Below, piece after piece: positions 45,341 through 55,400 of a DNA stretch of 64,000 nucleotides. Every line of letters begins with the position of its first letter. Position 1 is the stretch's first letter. Origin of the DNA: Sphingomonas melonis (GTDB lineage Bacteria; Pseudomonadota; Alphaproteobacteria; Sphingomonadales; Sphingomonadaceae). The DNA is taken from positions 1,178,001-1,242,000 of the forward strand of contig NZ_JACCBY010000001.1 in the NCBI RefSeq assembly GCF_013409985.1. Direction: 5' to 3'. Below the pieces are notes generated by a model. That model made no database searches. It saw only the letters and a list, made by a program, of their open reading frames with translations, and had not been told where the DNA came from. A program made the position numbers and the translations under genes.

Positions 45341-46443
45341 GGACCGACGTCGCCTTCCTGTTCCTCGGCGAGACGTTGCTGATCCCGCATCTCTATCCGG
45401 TGCTGGAGGCGCTGGTCGAGCGCACACCCGGGCTGCGCGTCGACGTGTGGGTGGCGACGTCGATGCACGAGGCGCTGGTTGCGGGCTGGCTGGGGGCGCG
45501 GCCGGGGGTGCGCATCCGCCGCGCGCCGGGCTATCGCGATCTCGGCGCGTGGGAGGCGGGGCGCAATCCGCCGCTGCCCGCCAAGCTGCCGCTGCTCGCT
45601 CGGCTCGCGCCGCTGCTGTGGGGCACGCGCGTGGTGGTGTCGGCGGAACAGACCAGCCTGTGGATCCCGGCGCTGCTGCCGACGCGCAGCCGGTACGTGA
45701 ACATCCTCCACGGCGCGGGATCGATGATGAATCGCGACGACCGGCGTCGCAAGGCGGCGACGCTGACCATCGTCGCGGCCGAGCGCGAGCGCGCGGCGCT
45801 GGCCGCGCATGGCGTCGATCCCGTGGCCATTGCCGTGACCGGCTATATCAAGGCGGGGTTCCGGCAGCGCAGCCGCGCGGACCTGCGGTTCGCGCAGGAG
45901 CGGCCGGTGCTGCTGTATGCGCCGCATTGGCAGCGGCATCGCTCGTCGTGGTGGGACTGGGGCGAGGCGGCGGTGGCGCGGATCGTCGGATCGGGGCGCT
46001 ACAATCTGATCTTCGCGCCGCACCAGCGGCTGGCCGAGAAGGCGCCCGAGCTGCGCGCCTTCGCCGAAACCCTGACCGGGCGGGGGGACGTGCATGTCGA
46101 TCTCGACAGCTTCGCGACGGTCGATGGCAGCTATACCGCAGCGGCCGACCTCTATCTGGGCGACACCTCCAGTCAGGTGGTTGAATTCCTGATGCGGCCG
46201 CGCCCGTGCGTGTTCCTCGATCCGCGGCGCGTCGATTGGGCGGGCGACCCGAGCTACGACATGTGGCGGGCGGGGGAGGTGGTCACCGACCTCGACGCGC
46301 TGCTGCCGGCGCTGGAGCGGGCCGCCGAGCGGCATCCAGGCTTCGTCGAGGCGCAGCGGCGCTTCGCCGGGGAGTCGCTGGGGGATGTCGGCGGTACCGC
46401 GCCGATGCGCGCGGCGGAGGCGGTGCTGGCGGTCTTGCAGTAG
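45337..46443 (+). CDS. CDP-glycerol glycerophosphotransferase-like protein
   Basis: 368 residues from a GTG overlapping the previous stop. YVNILHGAGSMMNRDD is the TagF/TagB-like HG motif, VTGYIKAGF and VLLYAPHWQRHRSSW the central blocks, and DLYLGDTSSQVVEFL the C-terminal signature with the Ser-Ser pair. The family transfers polyol phosphates to lipid-linked or capsular acceptors. It is unusual in a Gram-negative without a teichoic-acid pathway and may decorate an envelope glycan. It has no signal peptide, so a cytoplasmic-face enzyme is expected. Confidence 0.75.
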   Translation: MRTDVAFLFLGETLLIPHLYPVLEALVERTPGLRVDVWVATSMHEALVAGWLGARPGVRIRRAPGYRDLGAWEAGRNPPLPAKLPLLARLAPLLWGTRVVVSAEQTSLWIPALLPTRSRYVNILHGAGSMMNRDDRRRKAATLTIVAAERERAALAAHGVDPVAIAVTGYIKAGFRQRSRADLRFAQERPVLLYAPHWQRHRSSWWDWGEAAVARIVGSGRYNLIFAPHQRLAEKAPELRAFAETLTGRGDVHVDLDSFATVDGSYTAAADLYLGDTSSQVVEFLMRPRPCVFLDPRRVDWAGDPSYDMWRAGEVVTDLDALLPALERAAERHPGFVEAQRRFAGESLGDVGGTAPMRAAEAVLAVLQ

Positions 46444-46738
46444 CGCTCGCGAAGGCGCGAAGAGAGGTTGTTTCGCGCGGAGTTGCTGAGGGTCGGAAAA
46501 GCTGCGTTGAGGCCCTGACATCCGTGAGGCTTGCAACGACCACTCCACATTGCCAGCCACTCCGGACGTGATCTGGGGTAACGGACCGTTCGGGGGGCGC
46601 GGCGACCTTTCGCGTGCGCTGGGCTTCAGCATTTACCGCCCCCTCGCGTCTTCGCGCGAACCCTTCGAAACCCGGCAAAAAGAGTTTCAGTCCGCAACTG
46701 CCTTGTTTGTCGGTGCCGCGAGTTCTATACTGAGCGAT
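46444..46738. repeat. 295-bp gap with degenerate octamer pair, locus 4
   Basis: CGCGAAGGCGCGAAGA begins near 46448 and faces TCTTCGCGCGAA near 46649-46660; the arms are shorter and less perfect than at the other loci. The gap is otherwise featureless and leads to the TetR-type gene. Confidence 0.55.
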
Positions 46739-47374
46739 ATGGAAAGCATGACCCTCTCGCACGCCGATCCGGCACCGCTGCCCCCCAAGGGGCGGCCGCG
46801 CGAGTTCTGCACCGATACCGCGCTCGCCGCGGCGCTGCGTGTGTTCTGGAGCAAGGGTTATGAAGGCGCCTCGCTCGCCGATCTGACCGAGGCCATGGGG
46901 ATCACCCGGCCGAGCCTCTATGCCGCGTTCGGCAACAAGGAGGCGCTGTTCCACAAGGCGCTCGACCTCTACGAGGCGGAGAAGCTCGCTTATACCCGTC
47001 AAGCGCTCGAACAGCCGACTGCGCGCGGCGTCGCCGAATGCTTCATGCGCGGGGCGCTGGCGATGCAGACCAGCCAGTGTGGCGATCCCAAGGGGTGCCT
47101 GGGCGTGATCAGCGCGATGCCGTGCGGGGCGGAGGCGGATTCGATCAAGGCCGACGTGATCGCGCGCCGTGCCTCTTCGCAGGCGGCGCTGGTCGAGCGG
47201 TTCGAACGCGCCAAGGATGAGGGCGATCTGCCCGCGCATGTCGATGTCACCGGCCTGACCTGCTATCTCTATGCGCTGTTGCAGGGGATGGCGGTGCAGG
47301 CGGGATCGGGCGCCAGCCGCGCCGACCTGGAGCGGCTGGTCGAGACGAGCCTGGCGATCTGGCCTACGCGTTAG
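46739..47374 (+). CDS. TetR/AcrR family transcriptional regulator
   Basis: 211 residues. The N-terminal TetR domain has FWSKGYEGASLADLTEAMG and the recognition helix RPSLYAAFGNKEALF. The C-terminal ligand domain contains GDPKGCLGVISAM. ATGs at 46739 and 46748 are both possible. It ends 29 bp before the TTG proposed for the sensor kinase, and the genes may be co-transcribed. The target and ligand are not evident. Confidence 0.85.
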   Translation: MESMTLSHADPAPLPPKGRPREFCTDTALAAALRVFWSKGYEGASLADLTEAMGITRPSLYAAFGNKEALFHKALDLYEAEKLAYTRQALEQPTARGVAECFMRGALAMQTSQCGDPKGCLGVISAMPCGAEADSIKADVIARRASSQAALVERFERAKDEGDLPAHVDVTGLTCYLYALLQGMAVQAGSGASRADLERLVETSLAIWPTR

Positions 47375-47403
47375 GCCGCCTGCCACGGCGGCTGGCGTGG
47401 CTG

Positions 47404-49140
47404 TTGCTCGCCGCCGGCCTGATCGCATGCGTCGTCGTTGCCGGCGCCCGCTGGGCCGATGCCGTCGCACGGCGCAGCGCCGATCGCGATGCGGCGACGG
47501 TGGCGCGGACGCATGCCGGGCTGCTCGCCAGCGAGTTGCAGACCTTCCGGCTGCTGCCGCTGGTGCTGGCCGAATATCCCGACGTGCCGCGCGCGCTCGC
47601 CGGGGGCGATGCGGCGGCGGTGCGCGGGCTCGACGCGACGCTCGAACTGCTCGCCGCGCGTACCGATGCCGCGGCCCTCTATGCGATCGACGCGCGCGGC
47701 CGCGCGGTGGCGGCGAGCAACTGGCGGTTGCCGACCAGCTTCGTCGGCCAGGATTATACCTTCCGTCGCTATTTCGCCGAGGCGATGGCACGCGGCACCT
47801 CCGAATTGTTCGCGCTGGGCACGGTGAGCGGCCGGCCGGGCCTGTATCTCGCGCGCCGGATCGATCGCGGCGGCCGCAAGCTGGGCGTGATCGTCGTCAA
47901 GGTCGAGTTCGACCGGCTGGAACGCGAATGGGCGCAGTCGCCCGGCGCGACGATCCTGGCCGATGCGCGCGGCGTGATCCTGATCACCAGCGTGCCCGGC
48001 TGGCGGTTCCACCCGACCCGGCCGATCGACGCCGCCACCCGCGAGGCGCTGCGCCGCTCGCGCCAGTTCGGCGCGTCGCCACCGGTCACCCCCGCTTTCG
48101 TGCTCGCCGGGCGCGACGCGCGGGTGCGGCAGGACGGGCGGATGGTCCGCTATCGCATCGCCGCGGTCGCGGCGCCGCTTGCCGGCAGCCGGCTGTTGCA
48201 TCTCACGCCGCTGCGGCCGTCGCTCACCGCGGCCCGGGCAGAGGCGGCGCTGTGGGGGCTGGGCTCGATCCTGCTGCTCGGTTTCGCCGGCGGCATGGGG
48301 CTGCGTGCCGCGGATCGGCGGCGTTCGCAGGTGCGCGCGCGCGAATCGCTGGAGCGTGAGGTGGTGCGGCGCACCGCCGAGTTGCGCGACGCCAATGCCC
48401 GGCTGATCGTCGAATCGCAGGAGCGCGGCGAGGCGGACCGCCGCTTCCGCGCCGCGCGCGAGGAACTGGCACAGGCCAACCGCCTGGGGTCGCTCGGCCA
48501 GATCACCGCCGGCGTCGCGCATGAGATCAACCAGCCGCTCGCCGCGATCCGCACCTTCGCCGAGAACGGCGCGATCCTGCTCGACCGCGGCGCGCCGGAG
48601 CGGGTGCGCGAGAATCTCGTCCGCATCGTCGACCTCACCGCGCGGATCGCGACGATCACCGGTGAGCTGCGCGCCTTCGCCCGGCGGCGGACGCCGTCGC
48701 GCGGCGCGCCGACGCTGGGGGCGGCGATCGAGGGGACGATGCTGCTGATCGGCGAACGCGCCCGCGGGGTGGTGGTGGATGCCGTCCCCGACGACCTGCG
48801 CGCGCGGCGGGTCGTCGCCGACCGCATCCGGCTGGAGCAGATCCTGGTCAACGTCATCGGCAATGCGCTCGACGCGGTGACCGGGCGCGAGGATCGCCGT
48901 GTGCTGATCGACGCGGTGGAGGCGGGCGGGCAGTTGATCGTCCGCATCGCCGACAATGGCCCGGGGATCGACCCGAGCCTTGACGACACGCTGTTCACCC
49001 CCTTCGCCTCCGCCAAGCCCGAGGGGCTGGGGCTGGGCCTCGCCATCGCCCGCGACATCGCGCGCGAATTCGGCGGCGAGCTGGCGCTGGCGCCCGACGG
49101 AGTCGGCGCGACCTTCCTGCTGACGTTGCGGCTCGCATGA
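47404..49140 (+). CDS. DctB-like sensor histidine kinase
   Basis: 578 residues: membrane helix at the start, periplasmic double-PDC sensor (LPLVLAEYPDVPRAL, LYAIDARGRAVAASNWRLP, FVGQDYTFRRYFAEAM) to about 270, second membrane helix (LWGLGSILLLGFAGGMGL), then a coiled linker, H-box GVAHEINQPLAAIRTF, and ATPase motifs NVIGNALDAV, DNGPGI and GLGLAIARD. The PDC motifs match DctB, which senses C4-dicarboxylates. No ATG or GTG lies at the right place; TTG 47404 is the first standard start, but the open frame upstream adds LPRRLAWL, so the start is uncertain. The dctA transporter is not adjacent. Confidence 0.88.
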   Translation: MLAAGLIACVVVAGARWADAVARRSADRDAATVARTHAGLLASELQTFRLLPLVLAEYPDVPRALAGGDAAAVRGLDATLELLAARTDAAALYAIDARGRAVAASNWRLPTSFVGQDYTFRRYFAEAMARGTSELFALGTVSGRPGLYLARRIDRGGRKLGVIVVKVEFDRLEREWAQSPGATILADARGVILITSVPGWRFHPTRPIDAATREALRRSRQFGASPPVTPAFVLAGRDARVRQDGRMVRYRIAAVAAPLAGSRLLHLTPLRPSLTAARAEAALWGLGSILLLGFAGGMGLRAADRRRSQVRARESLEREVVRRTAELRDANARLIVESQERGEADRRFRAAREELAQANRLGSLGQITAGVAHEINQPLAAIRTFAENGAILLDRGAPERVRENLVRIVDLTARIATITGELRAFARRRTPSRGAPTLGAAIEGTMLLIGERARGVVVDAVPDDLRARRVVADRIRLEQILVNVIGNALDAVTGREDRRVLIDAVEAGGQLIVRIADNGPGIDPSLDDTLFTPFASAKPEGLGLGLAIARDIAREFGGELALAPDGVGATFLLTLRLA

Positions 49141-50465
49141 GCGGACAGACCGTCCTGTTCGTCGAGGATGACGAGGCGCTGCGCTTCGCGACGGTGCAGG
49201 CGCTCGAACTCGCCGGCCTGTCGGTGCGGCCCTTTGCCGGGGCGGAGGCGGCGCTCGCCGCGCTGCCCGCGGATTTCGACGGCGTGATCGTGTCCGACAT
49301 CCGCATGCCGCGGATCGACGGGCTGCAATTGCTTGCCCGCGTGCGGGCGCTCGACAAGGATTTGCCGGTGATCCTCGTCACCGGCCATGGCGACGTGCCG
49401 ATGGCGGTGTCGGCGCTGCGCGACGGCGCGTTCGACTTCCTGCCCAAGCCGTTCGCCACCGATCATCTCGTCGCCACTATCGCCCGCGCGCTGGAGCGGC
49501 GCGCGCTGGTGATCGAGAACCGCCGGCTGCGCGCCGCGGTCGAGGCGGGCGAGGCGGACAGTCCGCTGGTCGGCGAGAGTGCGGCGATGGTGCGGGTGCG
49601 CGCCACGATCGGCCGCCTCGCCGCCGCCGATCTCGACGTGCTGGTCGAGGGCGAAACCGGGACCGGCAAGGAACTGGCGGCGCTGATGCTGCACCGGCTG
49701 GGCCCCCGCCGCGGCAAGCCGTTTGTCGCGGTCGATTGCACCGCATTGACCGGCGAGGGGGGCGCCGCCGATCTGTTCGGCCATGCCGCCGACAGCGTCG
49801 CGCACACCCGGCTGTCGCGGGTCGGTGCGATCGCCGCCTCCAGCGGCGGCACGCTGCTGCTCGATGCGGTCGACGACCTCTCGCCGGCGATCCAGGCCGC
49901 GCTGTCGCGCGTCATCGAGGAGCGCGAGGTGCAGCCGATCGGCGCCGAGCGGGCCGAGTCGGTCAACCTGCGGGTGGTCGCCACCAGTCGCGGCGATCTG
50001 GCGGCGGCGGTATCCGCGGGCCGGTTCCGCGCCGATCTGTATCACCGGCTGGCGATGACCCGGCTCCACCTGCCGCCGCTGCGCGAGCGCGAGCATGACC
50101 GGATGCTGCTGTTCGTCGCCTTCGTCGATCAGGCGCGCGAGGCGCTGGCGCGACCGGATTATGCGATCGGCGAGGCGGAGCGGCATCATGTGCTGGCGCA
50201 TGGCTGGCCGGGCAACGTCCGCGAACTGCGCAATTATGCCTTCGCCTGCGTGCTGTCGGCGGACGACGCCCCGGCCGAGGGGCCGCAGGACCTGCCGAGC
50301 CGGGTCGCCGAATTCGAGACGCGGGTGATCGTCGACGCGCTGCGCGCCAGCGCCGGCAACGTGGTCAAGGCGGTCGAGCTGCTCGGCATCCCCCGCAAGA
50401 CGCTCTATTACAAGCTCGGGCGCTACGGCATCGATCCCGATGCCTTCCGCAACGCCCGCTCCTGA
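49137..50465 (+). CDS. DctD-like response regulator with degenerate AAA+ domain
   Basis: 442 residues overlapping the kinase gene by 4 bp (ATGA). Receiver: VEDDEA, Asp in IVSDIRMP, VTGHGD, LPKPF. AAA+ domain: Walker A EGETGTGKE is intact, but the GAFTGA loop after DLFGH reads AADSVAHT, and Walker B is TLLLDAVDD, with Ala where sigma-54 activators have Glu. LPPLRERE and GWPGNVRELR remain. C-terminal Fis HTH: SAGNVVKAVELLGIPRKTLYYKLGR. It probably binds DNA and responds to the kinase, but is unlikely to remodel RpoN holoenzyme in the usual way. Confidence 0.9.
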   Translation: MSGQTVLFVEDDEALRFATVQALELAGLSVRPFAGAEAALAALPADFDGVIVSDIRMPRIDGLQLLARVRALDKDLPVILVTGHGDVPMAVSALRDGAFDFLPKPFATDHLVATIARALERRALVIENRRLRAAVEAGEADSPLVGESAAMVRVRATIGRLAAADLDVLVEGETGTGKELAALMLHRLGPRRGKPFVAVDCTALTGEGGAADLFGHAADSVAHTRLSRVGAIAASSGGTLLLDAVDDLSPAIQAALSRVIEEREVQPIGAERAESVNLRVVATSRGDLAAAVSAGRFRADLYHRLAMTRLHLPPLREREHDRMLLFVAFVDQAREALARPDYAIGEAERHHVLAHGWPGNVRELRNYAFACVLSADDAPAEGPQDLPSRVAEFETRVIVDALRASAGNVVKAVELLGIPRKTLYYKLGRYGIDPDAFRNARS

Positions 50466-50468
50466 TCG

Positions 50469-51116
50469 CTAGCCGGCGACGGTCTCCGCTTCGGCGGCCG
50501 CCCGGCGCAGCCAGTCGATGTCGCGATCGATCGTCGCGGTCAGCACGTCGACCAGCGGCTGATCGTCCTCATTGGGGTGCATCATGCCGTGGTGCAGCAT
50601 GCCTAACGACATGATAAGGATGACGTCGGCGAGCGCCGAGCGACGCTCCGCCAGCGCCTCGCCGGGGGCGAGCATCTCGAGCGCCGCCAGCATCAACTGG
50701 TGGACGTCGTACCGGGTGGCGTTGAAGATCGACGCGATCCGCGGATTGCGTGCCGACTCGGCGAGGATCTCGGCGAACAGCCGGGCATCGCCGCCGTCCT
50801 TGTCGGGCATGACGAGCGTGTGGATCCAGCTTCGTACCTGTGCGGCGTCGCCGGTCTGGATGGCGAGGCGCAGCGTTTCCGCGGCGAGGAACGACCGGCA
50901 GTCGGACTTGACGATCGCGGCGACGATATCCTCCTTGGCGGAGAAATCGCGATACAGCTGGCCGACCGCGACGCCCGATTCGCGGGCGATCTGGGCGATG
51001 CCGGTGGCGTGGAACCCGTTTTCGATGAACAGCTTGCGTGCGGCCTCGATCACGCGATAACGTCGCATTTCCGCATTGTTTCTTTGTGCACTGCAACAAA
51101 TATTCGAGTCGATCAT
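50469..51116 (-). CDS. TetR/AcrR family repressor of the efflux operon
   Basis: 215 residues from ATG 51116. TetR domain: RRYRVIEAARKLFIENGFHATGIA with recognition helix VAVGQLYRDFSAKEDIV. The C-terminal domain (about 90-215) is the ligand pocket. It is divergent from the RND efflux operon, and a perfect 8-bp-armed palindrome lies between the genes, so it most likely represses the pump and is relieved by pump substrates. A longer start at 51185 would run through that palindrome and is unlikely. Confidence 0.88.
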   Translation of the reverse strand: MIDSNICCSAQRNNAEMRRYRVIEAARKLFIENGFHATGIAQIARESGVAVGQLYRDFSAKEDIVAAIVKSDCRSFLAAETLRLAIQTGDAAQVRSWIHTLVMPDKDGGDARLFAEILAESARNPRIASIFNATRYDVHQLMLAALEMLAPGEALAERRSALADVILIMSLGMLHHGMMHPNEDDQPLVDVLTATIDRDIDWLRRAAAEAETVAG

Positions 51117-51169
51117 TCCATCCTCGTCGGCGAGCCTTGACGCCTGTTCATGACTGGTTGTAGCAGGGC

Positions 51170-51189
51170 GTGAGTGATCGTTCACTCAC
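51170..51189. promoter_or_regulatory. Likely TetR operator
   Basis: GTGAGTGA-TCGT-TCACTCAC is a perfect inverted repeat with 8-bp arms and a 4-bp spacer, 23 bp before the adaptor start (51213) and 53 bp before the divergent tetR start. Size and position fit a TetR dimer site. Confidence 0.65.
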
Positions 51190-51212
51190 ATTCTTATCAG
51201 CGGACAATTTGC

Positions 51213-52403
51213 ATGGCGAATATGCGACACGGGGTGGCGGTGCTTGCGTTGGCACTGGCTCTGGCGGCGTGCGGCGGCGGCAACCAGCAACAGCAACAGC
51301 AGGCCCCGCAAGGCCCGCCGCAGGTCGGGTACCTCGTGGTACGTGAACAGCCGGTGACGCTGACCACGGAACTGCCGGGCCGCACCACGGCCTATGAGAC
51401 GTCGGACGTGCGGCCGCAGGTCAACGGCCTGATCCGCAAGCGCCTGTTCACCGAGGGCGACATGGTCCGCGCCGGGCAGCCGCTCTACAGCATCGACTCG
51501 GCACCGTACGAGGCGCAGGTCGCCAGCGCGCGTGCCGCCCTGGCGCGTGCGCGGGCGAACATCGCCTCCACCGCCGCGCTCGCGCGCCGCTACGGCGAAC
51601 TGGTCAAGATCAACGCGATCGCCCGCCAGGAATTCGAGAATGCGCAGACCAGCGCGCAGCAGGCGCAGGCCGATGTCGCCGCGCAGCAGGCCGCGTTGCG
51701 CACTGCGCAGATCGATCTCGCTCGGACCACGATCCGCGCGCCGATCTCCGGCCGTATCGGCCGCTCGGTGTTCACCACCGGCGCGCTGGTCTCCGCCTCG
51801 CAGACCGATGCGCTGGCGACGATCCAGCGTCTCGACCCGATCTACGTCGACATCCAGCAGTCGAGCGCCGGCCTGCTCAAGCTGCGCCAGCAGATAATGA
51901 GCGGCCAGCTGACCCGCGACGGCAACGCCCGCGTCAAGCTGACGTTGGAGGACGGCACGCCCTACGGTCCGCAGGGCACGCTGCGCTTCGCCGACGTCAC
52001 CGTCGATCCGACCACCGGGTCACAGACGATCCGCGCGCTCTTCCCCAATCCCAACGGTCTGCTTCTGCCGGGCATGTTCGTCCGCGCCGCGCTGGTCGAG
52101 GGGACGCAGGCCAAGGCGTTGCTGGTGCCGCAGCGCGCGGTCAGCCGCGACGAGAAAGGGCAGGCGACGACGATGGTCATCGGCAACGATGGCAAGGTCC
52201 AGCCGCGCACGCTCCAGACCAGCCGCACGATCGGCGACAATTGGCTCGTCACCGGCGGCATCAAGCCGGGCGACAAGGTCATCGTCGAAGGCGGCATGAT
52301 GCTGCGTCCCGGCATGCCCGTCCAGGGCAAGCCCTGGGACCCCAATGCCAAACCGGCCGCCGCACCCCAGGGTGCCGGCGCGCCCGCAGCTCAGGCGAAG
52401 TAA
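51213..52403 (+). CDS. RND efflux periplasmic adaptor lipoprotein
   Basis: 396 residues. Lipoprotein signal ending LALAAC, then a Gln-rich linker, the biotinyl-lipoyl half YETSDVRPQVNGLIRKRLF, the hairpin (ARARANIASTAALARRYGEL to QAQADVAAQQAALRTAQ) and the second half TTIRAPISGRIGRSV, followed by a beta-barrel and membrane-proximal domain ending near DKVIVEGGMMLRPG. It is the AcrA/MexA-type link between pump and outer-membrane channel. First gene of the operon, 6 bp before the permease. Confidence 0.94.
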   Translation: MANMRHGVAVLALALALAACGGGNQQQQQQAPQGPPQVGYLVVREQPVTLTTELPGRTTAYETSDVRPQVNGLIRKRLFTEGDMVRAGQPLYSIDSAPYEAQVASARAALARARANIASTAALARRYGELVKINAIARQEFENAQTSAQQAQADVAAQQAALRTAQIDLARTTIRAPISGRIGRSVFTTGALVSASQTDALATIQRLDPIYVDIQQSSAGLLKLRQQIMSGQLTRDGNARVKLTLEDGTPYGPQGTLRFADVTVDPTTGSQTIRALFPNPNGLLLPGMFVRAALVEGTQAKALLVPQRAVSRDEKGQATTMVIGNDGKVQPRTLQTSRTIGDNWLVTGGIKPGDKVIVEGGMMLRPGMPVQGKPWDPNAKPAAAPQGAGAPAAQAK

Positions 52404-52409
52404 CCCCTC

Positions 52410-55400
52410 ATGGCCCGCTATTTCATCGACCGGCCGATCTTCGCCTGGGTGATCGCGATCATCCTGATGCTCGCCGGCGTCCTCGCGATCCGCTCGCTGC
52501 CGATCGCGCAGTTCCCGGCGATCGCGCCATCCGCGGTGTCGATCACCGCCACTTATCCCGGCGCCGACGCGACCACGCTCGAAAACACGACGACGCAGAT
52601 CATCGAGCAGCAGATGAAGGGGATCGACAACCTTCGCTACTTCTCGTCCTCGTCGTCCTCGGCCGGCACCGTCACCGTCACGCTGACCTTCGAACAGGGC
52701 ACCGACCCCGACGTCGCGCAGGTGCAGGTCCAGAACAAGCTGCAGGCGGCAACGCCGCTGTTGCCGCAGGAGGTGCAGCGCCAGGGTCTGGTTGTCGCCA
52801 AGGCGACGCAGAACTTCCTGATGTTCGTCGGCCTCTATTCGGCGGACGGCAGCCATAGCGACGTCGATCTGTCGGACTATGTCGCGTCCAAATTGCAGGA
52901 CCCGCTCGCCCGCGTGAACGGCGTCGGCGATACGCAGGTGTTCGGATCGCAATATGCGATGCGGATCTGGGTCGATCCGATCAAGCTCAACAATTACGCG
53001 CTGACGATGACCGACGTCACGTCGGCGATCACCGCGCAGAATGCGCAGGTCTCCGCCGGCCAGATCGGCGCGCAGCCCGCGCCCAAGGAACAGATGCTCA
53101 ACGCCACCGTCTCGGTGGAATCGCGCCTGACCTCGCCCGAACAGTTTGCGGCGATCCGGCTGAAGAGCAACACCGACGGGTCTGTGGTGCGGCTGGCGGA
53201 TGTCGCGCGGGTCGCGATCGGCGCGGAGAATTACGGCTTCTCGGCGCAGTGGAACGGCAAGCCCGCCTCGGGCATCGGCATCAAGCTGGCGCCGGGCGCC
53301 AACGCGCTCGACACGGTCGAGGCGGTGAAGACGCGCGTCAACGCCATCGCCAAGCAGTTCCCGCCCGACGTCAAGGTCATCTACCCCTATGATACGTCGC
53401 CGTTCGTGCGGCTGTCGGTGGAGCAGGTCGTTCACACGCTGATCGAGGCGGTGATCCTCGTCTTCCTCGTGATGTTCCTGTTCCTCCAGAACTTCCGCGC
53501 GACGCTGATCCCGACGATCGCGGTGCCGGTGGTGCTGCTCGGTACCTTCGCCATCCTCGGCGTCGCCGGCTTCTCGATCAACACGCTGACCCTGTTCGGC
53601 ATGGTGCTCGCCATCGGCCTGCTCGTCGACGACGCGATCGTCGTCGTCGAGAACGTCGAGCGCCTGATCCAGACCGAGGGGCTGAGCCCCAAGGAGGCGG
53701 CGCGCAAGTCGATGGACGAGATCACCGGCGCGCTGATCGGCATCGCGCTGGTGCTGTCGGCGGTGTTCCTGCCGATGGCGTTCTTCGGCGGTTCGACCGG
53801 CGTCATCTATCGCCAGTTCTCGATCACGATCGTCTCGGCGATGGTGCTGTCGGTGACGGTCGCGCTGATCCTCACCCCGGCGCTCTGCGCGACGATCCTC
53901 AAGCCGCACGATCCCGGCAAGGCAGAAGGCAACGGGCCGCTCGCCCGCTTCTTCCGCTGGTTCAACGACAAGTTCGAGCGCGGCCAGAACCGCTACGAGA
54001 AGGGCGTGCGCAGCACCGCGCGCAGCTGGAAGCGGTCGATGCTCGTCTACCTGCTGATCGTGATCGGCATGGCGGTGATGTTCGTCCGCCTGCCCACCGG
54101 CTTCCTGCCCGAAGAGGACCAGGGGATCATGATCGCGCTGGTGCAGGGGCCTCCGGGCGCCACGACCGCGCGCACCCAGAAGGGCCTCGACGCGATCAAG
54201 GACCATTTCCTCAAGAACGAGGGCAAGAATGTCCAGGGCGTCTACACGATCAACGGCTTCAGCTTCGCTGGCCAGGGCCAGAACAGCGGCATCGCGTTCA
54301 TCCCGTTGCAGGAATGGTCGCATCGCGAAGGCGGCGCCAACAAGGCGCAGGCGATCGCCGGTCGTGCGATGGGGGCGCTGTCGCAGTTCAAGGACGCGCT
54401 GATCTTCGCGGTGATCCCGCCGGCAGTGCAGGAACTGGGCAATGCCAGCGGCTTCGACCTGCAATTGGTCGACGAGGCCGGCATCGGTCACGAAAAGCTG
54501 CTCGCGGCGCGCAACATGCTGCTCGGCATGGCGTCGCAGGACAAGTCGCTGGTCGGCGTGCGCCCCAACGCGCTCGACGACGCGCCGCAGCTCAAGATCG
54601 AGGTCGATCAGGATAAGGCGCGTGCCCTCGGGCTCGACCTGACCGCGGTCAACACCACGATCTCGACCGCCTGGGGTGGTGCCTATGTCAACGACTTCAT
54701 CGATCGTGGCCGCGTCAAGCGCGTCTACATCCAGGCGGACACGGCCTATCGTCTGAAGCCCGAGGATCTCGGCAACTTCTACGTACGCAGTGCGACGGGC
54801 ACGATGGCGCCGTTCACGGCCTTCTCGACGATCGCCTGGGCGCAGGCCCCGGCGCAGCTGACCCGCTATAACGGGCTGCCGTCGATGGAAATCCTCGGCC
54901 AGCCGGCACCGGGCGTGTCGTCGGGCGCGGCGATGAAGGCGATCGAGGCGATGCATGCCAAGCTGCCGCCGGGCACCGGGCTCGAATGGACGGGCCTCAG
55001 TTACGAGGAGCGGCTGTCGGGTGGCCAGGCACCGGCGCTGTACGGCCTGTCGCTGCTGATCGTGTTCCTCTGCCTTGCCGCGCTGTACGAAAGCTGGTCG
55101 GTGCCGATCTCGGTCATGCTGGTGGTGCCGCTGGGGATCATCGGCGCGCTGCTCGCGGCGACGCTGACCGGGCTCAACAGCGACATCTATCTGCAGGTGG
55201 GCCTGATCACGACGATCGGCGTCTCGGCGAAGAATGCGATCCTGATCGTCGAATTCGCGGAGGAGCGGATCAACGAGGGGATGAAACCCTTCGATGCCGC
55301 GGTGGAGGCGGCCAAATTGCGCCTCCGCCCGATCCTGATGACGTCGCTGGCGTTCATCTTCGGCGTGCTGCCGCTGGCGATCTCGACCGGCGCCGGCGCG

